From Verrucomicrobiaceae bacterium (GTDB taxonomy: Bacteria > Verrucomicrobiota > Verrucomicrobiia > Verrucomicrobiales > Verrucomicrobiaceae): 64,000 nt of DNA. A program made the translations under genes and the position numbers. The DNA lies in the NCBI GenBank assembly GCA_015075365.1, contig JABTUN010000002.1, forward strand, positions 868,001 to 932,000, written 5' to 3'. Under the pieces are notes generated by a model that had not been told where the DNA came from, made no database searches, and was given only the letters and a program-made list of their open reading frames with translations. Shown here one piece after another: positions 7,661 to 16,622 of this stretch; within the stretch, counting starts at the first letter, position 1, and each line of letters starts with the position of its first letter.

Positions 7661-10051
7661 TCAATCGACTTCAAACCGCTTCTTCGCCTTCGGGTCCTTC
7701 TTCGCGGGAAACACCGGCAGCGCCCATTGGGCGCGTGTGGGAAGATCAGGCTTCTCCGCATAGACTTTGGCCCGCCATTCCTCGTCGGTGGCGCGTTTGT
7801 CCTGCGGCCCGACGAATTCAAAGTGCTGGTAAGCCATGCCGGCGACGAGGCGTGGCGCGTTTTCATTCGCCACGAGCGCGATGAGCACGCAGGGGCGGCC
7901 CAGCGCCTCCTGCAGCACCTGGTTGTTGTAGGCATCGGTGTGGACATCGGTGATGAGAGCGCTCTTGCCGCGCTCGGCGTCCGGGATGCCGTTCATGTCG
8001 ATCGGTGTCTCCATGTAGGTCAGCGTGAACTGCCAGATCCTCTCCAGATCGTCCTTCGTGAGCGGGGTGCCGCGCACCTCCTTCTCCGCGATCTCGCGGC
8101 AGAACTTCATGTCCGTGTGGAAGCGGTTCAGCGGCGCCCACTCGTCGTTTTCCATGCCGGGGAGCAGTGTGTGCTTCACAAAGCCCTTCTGCGTGAACTC
8201 CGCCAGCCGCTCCATCTCCCGCCAGAATTTCACATCCGGCTGCACGAGGCCGCGCGGCATCGGCGGCAGCGGTTTGTCGCTGTCACCGCCCTCGCCGGCC
8301 TCGGCGTAGCTCTGCTTCGCGTAGAGCACGGTGTCGTGCTTGATCTCCGTCCAATGGCCCAGCATCGACTCGATGTCCTTCTTCGCGTATTCCGGTCCGC
8401 GCATGAAGGCGGGGTAGTTTTCATTGCGACGCCCTGCGAGCATCGAGAGCGCGTGCAACTGCTGCCCGGCCATGCTGCCGAACCACAGCGCGTCGGGCAC
8501 TTCCTTCCATTTGCCGCGCAGCTCCGCCAGCGTCGTCTCAAACGCCTTCAGCGGCTCCTCCGCGTCCTGGAAGCGCTCCTTGATGAAGTCTTTCGCATAG
8601 ACCTCCGAGGCCACGTCGCCAAACGCGGCGGGAATGAACAGCCCGGTCGGCATCGTCAGCTTGTCGGTGATGAACTTGTTCAGCACCCAGGCATCAAAGC
8701 TGAAGCGCTGGCCAAAGATGCGGAACTCCGGCCGCAGATCGCCCTCGCGCCGCTCACGCCCGCGCTCGTCGGACACGATTTGCGGCGTGCGCAGTTCGTT
8801 GATCCCCGCCTTGAGCTTGGAAAGCACCTCCGCGTTCACCGCATCCGCCGGTGTGAGCGCATCGCGGCCCAGTTTCGCCGCCAGCCACTCGCGCAGCTCG
8901 ATGAAGGTCAGGTCATCGCTCTGCCCGGCGAAGAAGCCGGTGATCTCCATCAGCTCGCGCCAGCCATCGAGCGCGCGACGTCCTTCTTCATCTGCTTTCG
9001 ACAACGCCATCGCCACCAGCAGCGAATCCGTGAGCCCCGGCGTCGGCGGGCCGTCCTCCGGATTCAGCGCGTAGCCATTGCGGCCGAGGAACATCATCGC
9101 GCGGAAGTAGCCTTTCAGCTCCTCGCTCTTCGTGTAGTGCGAGCGCGGGCGGAATTGCGAGTAGTCCGGTGTCTTCGATGGATCATACTCGCGAAACAGC
9201 CCCGGCGAATCCGTCGGCTCCGCACTCATGATTTGCGCCACCTCCGCCTTGAGCCGAGCGGCCACCTCGGGGCTGAACTCCTTCGTTTTGTCCGCCAGGC
9301 GCTCTGTCACGGTGCGTGGGTCGGTGGGCGGGTTCGCACGCTCCATCTCCTTGCGGATCTCCGGATCAGATTCCGGCTCCACCTTCTCGCCGGGCGTCTC
9401 GCGGCCCAGCACGCACCACGCGGCGGCGAATTGCGCCTCGACGATCTCCAGCCGCTTCCGCGCCTCCTCCGGCGCGTCGTCCTTCAAGGCCCGCGCCGAG
9501 GCCATCGCCTGCTCCAGCACGTCCTCCAGCCGCGCGCGGAGCTGGCGCTGCTCGATGAACTCCAGCGCCTGCGAGAAGAAGCGGTGATACGCATGCATCG
9601 CGAGGTCCGCCGTGATGAATTTCGCCTGCCCCGGCGAGCGCGACCACGGATCGCTCGTGTCCTCGGCGATCCAGTCAAACGCGGCCAGCATCTCATCCGG
9701 CGTGGAGCGGTAATCCGGCAGCGGTTTGCCATCCTCGTCCTTTTCCTTCGACGGCGGCTCGAAGATCGTCTCCAGCCGCGTGCCCGTGACGCTGATGAGC
9801 ACAAAGCGGTGCTGCTCCAGATGCTTCCGCTGCTCCTCCGTCAGCAGCACGCCGAGCTGGGAGAGCAGCGACTTCATGTTCGCGGCCTGTGAGAGGGCCG
9901 GCGCCTTGGCCTCCATCGGCCTGGCGGGCTCCGAGGGGCCGGTGATGGCCATGGGCGGCGCGGCGAAGGGCTGGAGCGTGATTGGAGGCAGCGTCACAGC
10001 AGCGGCCAGCACCGACGAAGACAGGAACATGGAAAGAACGGCGGCTTTCAT
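7661..10051 (-). CDS. DUF3160 family secreted protein
   Basis: The 796-residue product carries a signal peptide (MKAAVLSMFLSSSVLAAAV). It then shows the DUF3160 hallmarks: a segment on entry of a 'new' form ('RHLEQHRFVLIS'-like), 'FITADLAMHAYHRFFSQALE', 'SHYTKSEELKGYFRAMMFLG', and a C-terminal 'TDVHTDAYNNQVLQEALGRP' followed by 'GMAYQHFEF'. The family is helical, secreted and biochemically uncharacterised. The start at 10051 was chosen because the in-frame extension to 10711 is antisense to menA and would remove the signal peptide from the N-terminus. Its stop is 3 bp before the MEMO-CapA start, implying coupled expression. Confidence 0.85.
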   Translation of the reverse strand: MKAAVLSMFLSSSVLAAAVTLPPITLQPFAAPPMAITGPSEPARPMEAKAPALSQAANMKSLLSQLGVLLTEEQRKHLEQHRFVLISVTGTRLETIFEPPSKEKDEDGKPLPDYRSTPDEMLAAFDWIAEDTSDPWSRSPGQAKFITADLAMHAYHRFFSQALEFIEQRQLRARLEDVLEQAMASARALKDDAPEEARKRLEIVEAQFAAAWCVLGRETPGEKVEPESDPEIRKEMERANPPTDPRTVTERLADKTKEFSPEVAARLKAEVAQIMSAEPTDSPGLFREYDPSKTPDYSQFRPRSHYTKSEELKGYFRAMMFLGRNGYALNPEDGPPTPGLTDSLLVAMALSKADEEGRRALDGWRELMEITGFFAGQSDDLTFIELREWLAAKLGRDALTPADAVNAEVLSKLKAGINELRTPQIVSDERGRERREGDLRPEFRIFGQRFSFDAWVLNKFITDKLTMPTGLFIPAAFGDVASEVYAKDFIKERFQDAEEPLKAFETTLAELRGKWKEVPDALWFGSMAGQQLHALSMLAGRRNENYPAFMRGPEYAKKDIESMLGHWTEIKHDTVLYAKQSYAEAGEGGDSDKPLPPMPRGLVQPDVKFWREMERLAEFTQKGFVKHTLLPGMENDEWAPLNRFHTDMKFCREIAEKEVRGTPLTKDDLERIWQFTLTYMETPIDMNGIPDAERGKSALITDVHTDAYNNQVLQEALGRPCVLIALVANENAPRLVAGMAYQHFEFVGPQDKRATDEEWRAKVYAEKPDLPTRAQWALPVFPAKKDPKAKKRFEVD

Positions 10052-10098
10052 GATGCCAAGCCTACGCCGCGCCTGAAATGGCACAAGCCGCGAATCGG

Positions 10099-10995
10099 TC
10101 AGGGCATCACCTCCGCGGAGCGGAGGATGCCCCGGCACATCAGCGCGGCAAAGGCCAGGAGCTGCACACCGCTCATGGCGAGCAGGCGGTTGTGCCCGCG
10201 GCCGGGCGGCTCCACCACCACACGCCAGGCGACGAACAACCCCACCGGCAGCGTGATCAGCGGCATCGTGAAAACACGCTCCCAGCTCTCCGTGAACCAA
10301 TACACACCCAGCGCATGCGCGGCGAGGATGAGCAGGACGATCTCCGCACGCGCGAATCCGACGCCGAGCCGCACCGCGAGCGTGCGCTTCCCGCTGCGGC
10401 GGTCCTCCTCGACATCGCGCAGGTTGTTGATGGCGATGAGCACCGTGCTGAGGCAGCCGATTTGCAGACCGGCGACGAGTCCGTACACGAGCCATTCTCC
10501 CGTTTGCACAAACACCGTGCCAGTGACAGCCACGAGACCGAAGAACAGGATCACAAACAGCTCCCCGAGTCCGCGATACGCCAGCGGCACCGGTCCGCCG
10601 GTGTAACCAAAACAGAAGTACAGCGACGGAATGCCGATGAAGAGAATGGGAAGGCCGCGCGCCTCGATCAGCGGCAGGGAGAGCAGCGCGGCGATGCCGA
10701 GCATGAGCCACGCGGCCGTCTTCACCGCGCCTGCCGAGGCCGCGCCGCTGGCCGTGATGCGCCGCGGGCCGATGCGCGCCTGGGTATCGGCTCCTTTGAG
10801 CGCATCGAGCGCGTCATTGAAGAAATTCGTCGCGATCTGCAGCGCCATGCAACTGCCCAGCGTGCAAATCGCGAGCGTCCAGTCGAGTTTCCCACTGACT
10901 TTCGCTGCCAGCGCGCAGCCCACCGCCACCGGCGCGATGGCCGCGCCCAGTGTCTTCGGCCGCGCGGCGGCGATCCAGTCGAAGGCGGAGGTCAT
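10099..10995 (-). CDS. menA: 1,4-dihydroxy-2-naphthoate polyprenyltransferase
   Basis: The 298-residue UbiA-superfamily prenyltransferase attaches the polyprenyl tail to 1,4-dihydroxy-2-naphthoate in menaquinone synthesis. The first Asp-rich motif is 'NFFNDALDALKGAD' (about residues 57-70) and the second is 'NNLRDVEEDRRSGKRTL'; both bind the Mg-prenyl-diphosphate. About eight hydrophobic helices cover the rest. MenA, rather than UbiA or a heme prenyltransferase, is supported by the N-terminal 'ARPKTLGAAIAPV' signature. No other men gene is in the window. It leads the minus-strand run, with 47 bp to the DUF3160 gene. Confidence 0.92.
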   Translation of the reverse strand: MTSAFDWIAAARPKTLGAAIAPVAVGCALAAKVSGKLDWTLAICTLGSCMALQIATNFFNDALDALKGADTQARIGPRRITASGAASAGAVKTAAWLMLGIAALLSLPLIEARGLPILFIGIPSLYFCFGYTGGPVPLAYRGLGELFVILFFGLVAVTGTVFVQTGEWLVYGLVAGLQIGCLSTVLIAINNLRDVEEDRRSGKRTLAVRLGVGFARAEIVLLILAAHALGVYWFTESWERVFTMPLITLPVGLFVAWRVVVEPPGRGHNRLLAMSGVQLLAFAALMCRGILRSAEVMP

Positions 10996-11005
10996 GGGTG
11001 GTTAG

Positions 11006-11100
11006 CGGTGAGAAGTAAGAAGTTAGAGGTCAGACGTGAGAAGTAGATTGGGATGGAGACATCTGACTTCTCACATCTTACTTCTTACCGTGTTACTCCT
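11006..11100. repeat. imperfect inverted repeat of the AGAAGT/AGAGGTCAGA family
   Basis: Between menA and the Ldh-type dehydrogenase, a left arm starting 'CGGTGAGAAGTAAGAAGTTA' (11006 onward) is the near-complement of a right arm ending at about 11098. The reverse complement of the right arm reads CGGTAAGAAGTAAGATGTGA. Roughly 31 bp pair with six mismatches around a loop of about 30 bp. The block AGAGGTCAGACGTGAGA recurs exactly in the thiC leader near 35560, so this is a dispersed family rather than an isolated terminator. It could still act as a transcript hairpin. Confidence 0.7.
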
Positions 11101-12215
11101 CACGCTTCATACGTGCCCAGCGCGGCCGTATCAAACTTCGCCCGTCCGCATTCCTCCGCGATCTCGTTCAGTGCCTCGACCTCGGCCGTGGTGAAGAGAA
11201 GACCGCCGGCCTTGGCGGTGTGGGCCGCGTTCTGCGCCTCGGGCTGGCCGGGGAGCATGCAGCCCTCGTTGCCATGGCCGAGGATGTCGTCGATCACCGC
11301 CTTCACATTCTCCGCGAAGTTGCGGCCTTTCGCGAAACGGCCGCTGCTGATGGCATCGGGATGGATGACCTGGAAGTAGAAGGCGCTGGTGCGTTTCTCA
11401 CCGGCGGGGAACGGCTGGGATTTGATGTCGGGATGCGCGCCGCCGCCGCGCAGGGTCGGCAGCGAGCCGCCGATCATGCCGCCCATGATTTCGATGAGCA
11501 GCGAGAGCCCGTAGCCCTTGTGCGCGCCGAAGGGAAGCAACCACGCGGCCTCGTTCGCATCGGTGGTGGGCTTGCCGTCCTTGTCCACGGCGGCGCCGGG
11601 AGGCAGCGGCTTGCCTTCACGCTTGAGCTGCTGCACGCGGCCCATGGCCACGGTGGAGGTGGCCCAGTCGATCACGACGGGGAAACCGCAGGCGTCCTGC
11701 GTGGGGATGCCCCAGGAGTGCGGGTTGGTGCCCAGCACGGGGAACTTGCCGCCAAAGGGAACGACCTCGCCGAGCGTGGAGGTGCAGTTCGTGTAGGCGA
11801 TGTAGCCTTTCTTCGCGGCGTCCATGACGTAACCGCCGCCCCAGAGGTAGTGGAAGGCATTGTCCACGCTGACCTGGCCCACGCCATACTTGTCCGCCAT
11901 CTCCATGCAGCGCTCCATGGCGCGGAAGGCCACGCTTTGACCGAGCTTCAGCTTCGCGTCCCACACCTCGCTGGCGGCGAATTTCTTCTCGATGACCTCG
12001 ATCTCGGCGCCGGGCTTGCAGCCGCCGGTGGCGCTGCCGAAAAGGTGGTCGAGGTGCAGGGCCTTGATGGCGTTGTGCGTGCGGATGCCATGCGCGGAGG
12101 CCATTTCGCAGAACCGCGCGGCGTCCTCCGCCTCGGCGGCGGTGTAGCCGCGATGGAGGTAGGCGGCGCGGACGAGGTCGTTGTGGGCGGCGGTCGGGAC
12201 GATGTGGTAGTTCAT
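11100..12215 (-). CDS. Ldh family (malate/L-lactate/ureidoglycolate) dehydrogenase
   Basis: The 371-residue protein belongs to the MDH/LDH2 family of NAD(P)-dependent 2-hydroxyacid dehydrogenases, which are unrelated to classic Rossmann LDH. Landmarks are 'ASAHGIRTHNAIKALHLDHL', with the conserved His acting as the general acid, then 'VSVDNAFHYLWGG', 'TNCTSTLGEVVPFGG', 'GTNPHSWGIP', 'IDWATSTVAMGRV' and 'LLPFGAHKGYGLSLLIEIMG'. The start at 12215 (MNYHIVPTAAH) matches family length; the in-frame upstream extension is Pro/Cys-rich. It follows an enolase-superfamily gene by 85 bp on the same strand, suggesting a sugar-acid or hydroxyacid catabolic unit. Substrate unknown. Confidence 0.88.
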   Translation of the reverse strand: MNYHIVPTAAHNDLVRAAYLHRGYTAAEAEDAARFCEMASAHGIRTHNAIKALHLDHLFGSATGGCKPGAEIEVIEKKFAASEVWDAKLKLGQSVAFRAMERCMEMADKYGVGQVSVDNAFHYLWGGGYVMDAAKKGYIAYTNCTSTLGEVVPFGGKFPVLGTNPHSWGIPTQDACGFPVVIDWATSTVAMGRVQQLKREGKPLPPGAAVDKDGKPTTDANEAAWLLPFGAHKGYGLSLLIEIMGGMIGGSLPTLRGGGAHPDIKSQPFPAGEKRTSAFYFQVIHPDAISSGRFAKGRNFAENVKAVIDDILGHGNEGCMLPGQPEAQNAAHTAKAGGLLFTTAEVEALNEIAEECGRAKFDTAALGTYEA

Positions 12216-12300
12216 GAAACAGGGCGCGGTTGGAAAGGGCCAGCGAATGGCGCAGGGCAAGGCGGCGGGCAAGAGGGAAAGTCAGCCACGGAGGCGCGGC

Positions 12301-13692
12301 TCACGCGGCGGGTTCCGGCAGCTCGCGCCTCACCTCATCCTCGCGATAGCCGAAGCCGGGGCCGCGCAGCGTGCTCAGGTCGATGATGCCGTCACGGCGG
12401 CGGAAGAGACCGGGATGCACGGCCTCCTCGGGCAGGGACGCGTCGGGGTAGAACTGCATCGCGTTGCATTCCACGCCCTGGATCGTGCCCGCGTGCGCGG
12501 CCAGGCGCACATGCGGGATCATGGCCAGCATCGGATTCGTGAGGTCCTGCACCATGAGCGGCATGGCGTGCGCCTTGGCCCAGCAGAGGCTCAGCAGCGC
12601 GCCAGTCTGTGTCTTGCAGGTTTTCAAAGCCACCCCGCTCCAGCCAAGGCGGCGGCCGAGCCGCACGAATTCCCAGTCGTGGGCGCTTTCATCCAGAAAC
12701 AGCGGTTTGCGCGCGGAGACACCGCGCACGTCGATCTGATGAGCCTCCAGGTCGTACGGGAAGGGCTGCTCCACATAGAGCGTGCGCGCGTAGATCTCCG
12801 GTTCGTCGCGGAGGAGCTTGTCCATGATCGCGTTGACGTAGGCGGGCTCCTTCACGGTGCAGTTGAAGTCCGCGCTGAGCCAGCGCACGCCGTTGGCGAA
12901 GCCGATGCGGCCCACGCGGACCATGCGCTCGTAGTCCCAGGCGGCGTCGGTGCCACGGAGCTTCACTTTGAGGCACTTCAGGCCGTCGCGCTGAATCCAG
13001 TCGGCCAGGAGCACGGGATGCGCGTCCTTCGGCTCGCTGCCGGTCAAGTCGGAGGCTTCGAGCGCGTCCACCCCGCCGACGAGATGCCACACCGGCAGTT
13101 GTTTCGGCGCGTCCATGACCAGGAAGTCCTGCGGATGCCTGCCGCGGAAGTCGATGCCGCTGCCGTCTTCCGGCGTGATGAAGGCGGCGAGGTCGCGGTT
13201 CATGAAATCACCGTTGTAGGTGGTGTAAATGTCACGCGCGTGCAGGCGGCCATACGCGTCGTGCACGGCGATGTCGAAGGCGCTGAAGGCCACCAGCGAG
13301 CCGAGGTAGGGCATGGGGTCGCCACCGGCGGCGGCGTTCGCCTCCTGCGTGGCGGCGGCGAGCGCCCCGTGGATGAAATCCTGGCCGATCTCCATCGGAT
13401 GTCCGCGCAGGCCGCTGGCCACGAGCCGGCTCGCCAGCAGTTTGGAAAAGGACTGCATGCGCTCCGTGCGCACGGCCACGCTCAGCGTGCTCGGCCACAC
13501 CCAGGAGACGCTCAGCGGTGTCTCGCCCCAGCCGATGGCCTCGCGGCCAGCGGCATCCTGCACGGTGACCTTCACGCGCAGAAAGACGGCGCTGGTCACC
13601 GTCTCCGGCCCGAACTTGAGCGGCACGCGCATCGGGGAGGAGAGGAAGCGGACTTCGGCGGCGGAGACGTGGATGTCGGTGGGTTTGCTCAT
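12301..13692 (-). CDS. enolase-superfamily (mandelate racemase/muconate lactonizing type) enzyme
   Basis: The 463-residue protein has the capping domain at about residues 1-150. The TIM barrel follows with 'CLKVKLRGTDAAWDYERMVR' (KxK-type base), 'WLSADFNCTVKEPAYVNAI' (first metal Asp), 'YVEQPFPYDLEAHQI' (second metal Glu), 'LFLDESAHDWEFV' (third metal Asp-Glu) and 'GVALKTCKTQTGALLSLCWA' (second base Lys). These enzymes abstract a proton alpha to a carboxylate for racemisation or dehydration. The protein is longer than typical members (about 370-400), mostly in the capping region. MSKPTD was taken as the start. It is the upstream partner of the Ldh-type dehydrogenase. Substrate not assignable. 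Confidence 0.85.
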   Translation of the reverse strand: MSKPTDIHVSAAEVRFLSSPMRVPLKFGPETVTSAVFLRVKVTVQDAAGREAIGWGETPLSVSWVWPSTLSVAVRTERMQSFSKLLASRLVASGLRGHPMEIGQDFIHGALAAATQEANAAAGGDPMPYLGSLVAFSAFDIAVHDAYGRLHARDIYTTYNGDFMNRDLAAFITPEDGSGIDFRGRHPQDFLVMDAPKQLPVWHLVGGVDALEASDLTGSEPKDAHPVLLADWIQRDGLKCLKVKLRGTDAAWDYERMVRVGRIGFANGVRWLSADFNCTVKEPAYVNAIMDKLLRDEPEIYARTLYVEQPFPYDLEAHQIDVRGVSARKPLFLDESAHDWEFVRLGRRLGWSGVALKTCKTQTGALLSLCWAKAHAMPLMVQDLTNPMLAMIPHVRLAAHAGTIQGVECNAMQFYPDASLPEEAVHPGLFRRRDGIIDLSTLRGPGFGYREDEVRRELPEPAA

Positions 13693-13964
13693 GGTGGTAG
13701 GGACCGCGTCAACCGGCCCGTTCCTGTTCATGACGCAAATCCGCGGACGCACAAGGAGACTTTGAGACGGGCGGAAGAGGACGCGAAACGCTGCCGCGCA
13801 GGCCATGCGACAGGCCGCGTCGGTCTCCCGGGATCAGGACCATGTGCGATGGCAACCATGCGCGGCGAGCCCTGGAAGTTTTGCAGAAAAATGTAACGGC
13901 AGCCCGCCTTTGGATGCATGATAACAGCGCGTCGTTCGTCCCCCAATCCACTCTCAAGACCACC

Positions 13965-15224
13965 ATGAACGCCTTCCCCTTCCCTCCCCGCTGGATTCTG
14001 GTCCTCGCCGCCGCGCTGCTCAGCGCCACGGCGCTCTGCGCGCAGGAAAAGCCCGCCGACACGCTGCTGGGCGATCCATTGAAGGCCGCCGCCGTGGCCG
14101 CCGGTGCCAGGCAACTGCCGGGCGTGACGCTGGCGGAGGGCGTGAGCGAGATCACGGGCGTGGCCGTCAGTCCGCTGCTGGGCGTGAGCGCCGTGGGCGC
14201 CTGGACCTGGTGGACCACCGCCCCGGAACTGCGCACGGAGCTGCCGTGGTATTGCAGCCCCTATGCCTGGGGCATCGGCCTGGGGATCATCGCGCTGTGC
14301 CTGATGAAGGACGTGCTGGGGGCGATGGTGCCGGCGATCGCGAAGAAGCCCCTGGACTGGATCGAGCTGTTTGAAGACAAGCTCAGCGCGCTGGTGGCGA
14401 GCGTGGGCTTTGTGCCGCTCGTGGCGCTGGCGATGGCCCAGGTGGAGCGCATTCAGCAGGCGGCGACGCCGGGCGTGGCGATGCTCCCGCTGGCCTCCCT
14501 GCTGGATTTCACCGTGCACACGCCGTGGATCAGCATCCCGGTGGCGCTGGTCGCTTTCACCGTCGTGTGGCTCAGCTCGCACGCGATCAATGTGCTGATC
14601 GCCTTCTCGCCGTTCGGCATCGTCGATGCCGGGCTGAAGCTGACCAAGCTGGGCATCCTGGCCGTGGTGGTGGGCAGCGCGGCGATCCATCCCTGGCTGG
14701 GCGCGGCGGTGTCTCTCGTGCTCATTTTGATCGGCGCGGTGATGGCCGGCTGGTCGCTGCGGCTCATGATCTTCGGCGCGGTGATGGGCCGTGACCTCAT
14801 TCTGGACAAGCACGCGGGGAAAACGGAGCTTGAGAGCCATGGCGCGCGCGGGTTCCTGGCGCGCCGCACCGCCGGCGTGCCGGTGCGCACCTACGGGCGT
14901 GTCACCACCGATGAGCTGGGCCGCACCTGCTTCACCTGGAGCCCGGCCTTCTTCCTGCCCCGCCGCAGCATCCCGCTGGAGGAGGAGAACCTCGTGCTGT
15001 GCAAAGGCCTGGTGAATCCGGGGCTGGCACGCCGGGAGACGCCCGCCGCGCGGGTGCGGACGGTGGTGCATCTGCTGCCCCGCTACCGCGGTTGTGAGAC
15101 GGACATCGCCGCGCGCTTCGGCTGCCGGGAGATCCTGGACAGCGCGCTCATCCGCGGCTTCAAGGCCGTCCGCCAATGGCTGGTCGATGTGCTGAACACC
15201 GGCCGCGCGCCTGCGGCCGCCTAG
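13965..15224 (+). CDS. polytopic membrane protein with signal peptide, function unknown
   Basis: The 419-residue product starts with a cleavable signal (MNAFPFPPRWILVLAAALLS...CAQ). It then has about five to six hydrophobic helices between residues 55 and 275, including 'VSPLLGVSAVGAWTWW', 'YCSPYAWGIGLGIIALCL' and 'PWISIPVALVAFTVVWLS'. A cytosolic-looking C-terminal domain (about 285-400) is rich in Arg and ends in an amphipathic helix. The N-terminal part faintly resembles DUF4126-type membrane proteins, but I do not assign it. It converges on the FHA gene with 6 bp between stops. Confidence 0.7.
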   Translation: MNAFPFPPRWILVLAAALLSATALCAQEKPADTLLGDPLKAAAVAAGARQLPGVTLAEGVSEITGVAVSPLLGVSAVGAWTWWTTAPELRTELPWYCSPYAWGIGLGIIALCLMKDVLGAMVPAIAKKPLDWIELFEDKLSALVASVGFVPLVALAMAQVERIQQAATPGVAMLPLASLLDFTVHTPWISIPVALVAFTVVWLSSHAINVLIAFSPFGIVDAGLKLTKLGILAVVVGSAAIHPWLGAAVSLVLILIGAVMAGWSLRLMIFGAVMGRDLILDKHAGKTELESHGARGFLARRTAGVPVRTYGRVTTDELGRTCFTWSPAFFLPRRSIPLEEENLVLCKGLVNPGLARRETPAARVRTVVHLLPRYRGCETDIAARFGCREILDSALIRGFKAVRQWLVDVLNTGRAPAAA

Positions 15225-15230
15225 AGTGTT

Positions 15231-16445
15231 TCAGGTGTCCGTGGCCAGTTGCACACGCTCCCGCAGCGTCAGGTGGGAGGTGTCCTTCCGCGGTGCCTCG
15301 CCGCGCAGATACCACGGGGGCTCCGTCCGCCGGAAGGCCGTGCTCCAGGCCGCCAGGGCCATGAGCAGGCAGGCCAGCCACGTGCGCGGGGCTGCCAGTG
15401 ACTGCACCAGAGCCTCCAGGTGATCAGGCCCCGCCACGGCGGGCGCGGCGGAGGCGTGGCTGGCAGGGTCAGGCGATGGCAGGGCGTCGTCCGCCTCATC
15501 CAGCCCGCTGGGATCAAACAGCACGGAGGTTGCGGCGCTGCGGTGCTCGGGGCCCGGGCTTTCGGAGGCCGCGGCAGCGTCCGCGGCCGCCGTCTCACGC
15601 GCGTAGCTGGTGGCGGGCGCCTCCATGACAAAGGCGCCGGATTTCCCAAAGCGCGGCACGCCGGTCTGGCTGGCCACCACGACGGCCAAAAGCATCCCCA
15701 TCACGCCCGATGCCGCCGCCAGATGGCCGAAACGGGACTCGGTTCCCTGGCCGGCCCAGCGCACCAGCAGCCCCATTCCCAGCCCCAGCACGAAAACCGC
15801 CGGCAAAAAGGCAAACCAAGGAAAACCGGCCGAAAAGAAACAGCCCGCGCCAGTCAGCAGCACGCCGCCGCACGCGACCACGAAGGCCCGGTTGAAATAG
15901 GAGGTCGCCACGACGCTGCGTGCCGCCCGCCGGGAGGCGGGAGCGGCCCCGGCCACGTCGCCGGGCCGGGAGACGGGCCCCACGCCCGCCCCGGAACGTG
16001 CCGGAGAAACCCGCGGCATGGCGGGAGCCGCCATCGCGGCCCAATCCGCATGCGGCACCGGGGCCGGGGCTTCCACGCGGGCGGCTGATGGGACCTCCAT
16101 CGGCCGGGGGGCGCTCACGAGAGGTTGGGCTGGCGGCCGGGCAGGCGCGGGGGAAGGACAGGCCGGCAGATGAAACGTCAGCCGCAGATGACCGGCGGTG
16201 ATCTGATCCCCGTCCCACAGCGTGGCCACATGCACCCGCACCCCGTTCACCCACACCGGCCATTCGGGCGAGAGCGCCCGGATTTGAAAACTGCCCCCGG
16301 AGGGAACCAGTTCAAAATGCCGGGGGCCCACGCCGAATCCGGCGCGCACCGGCAACTGAACCCCTTCGCCGCAGCCGACCACCACCGCACGATCCGCCGC
16401 CAGTTGGGCGGTATGACCGGTGTCGGTGATGAGATGGGCGAACAT
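15231..16445 (-). CDS. FHA-domain protein with transmembrane segments
   Basis: The 404-residue protein has an N-terminal FHA fold at about residues 15-95: 'VGCGEGVQLPVRAGFGVGPR', 'HFELVPSGGSFQIRAL', 'VWVNGVRV', 'LWDGDQITAGHLRLTF'. The Gly-Arg/His pocket typical for phosphothreonine binding is partly degenerate. A Pro/Ala-rich linker (95-180) leads to two or three hydrophobic helices (about 190-265), a disordered loop, and a last hydrophobic segment near 355-372. FHA domains read phosphothreonine marks from Ser/Thr kinases. No active kinase is nearby; the kinase-like gene at 43633 appears catalytically dead. Role unknown, signalling inferred. Confidence 0.75.
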   Translation of the reverse strand: MFAHLITDTGHTAQLAADRAVVVGCGEGVQLPVRAGFGVGPRHFELVPSGGSFQIRALSPEWPVWVNGVRVHVATLWDGDQITAGHLRLTFHLPACPSPAPARPPAQPLVSAPRPMEVPSAARVEAPAPVPHADWAAMAAPAMPRVSPARSGAGVGPVSRPGDVAGAAPASRRAARSVVATSYFNRAFVVACGGVLLTGAGCFFSAGFPWFAFLPAVFVLGLGMGLLVRWAGQGTESRFGHLAAASGVMGMLLAVVVASQTGVPRFGKSGAFVMEAPATSYARETAAADAAAASESPGPEHRSAATSVLFDPSGLDEADDALPSPDPASHASAAPAVAGPDHLEALVQSLAAPRTWLACLLMALAAWSTAFRRTEPPWYLRGEAPRKDTSHLTLRERVQLATDT

Positions 16446-16622
16446 GGCCTCATTTTATAGAAATTACAAAATCATGCAATAAGTCAGCGTATATTCTGAC
16501 AAAAACTCCTGCATTCACCCATCTCTTGAACAGCGGCACCACCGCCACACTCCCTGGTTCGGAACTGAGGCTTGTTCGAGCCGCCAACTTGGGCTAGCCT
16601 CACTATCCCATCCTATCCTTTC
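16446..16622. promoter_or_regulatory. AT-rich divergent intergenic region with a short palindrome
   Basis: This 177-bp gap separates the divergent FHA and PgpH-like genes. Its left half is much more AT-rich than the surroundings and contains the inverted repeat GTCAG-CGTATATT-CTGAC at 16483-16500. A divergent promoter is the natural reading. I cannot place a reliable -35/-10 pair for either gene. Confidence 0.4.

Noticed and set aside
7262..9892. 876-codon plus-strand ORF opposite the DUF3160 gene
   Set aside because: Its His/Arg/Leu-rich composition is an antisense shadow of the GC-rich gene.
10052..10711. Longer N-terminus of the DUF3160 protein
   Set aside because: The extension is antisense to menA and the true signal peptide starts at 10051.
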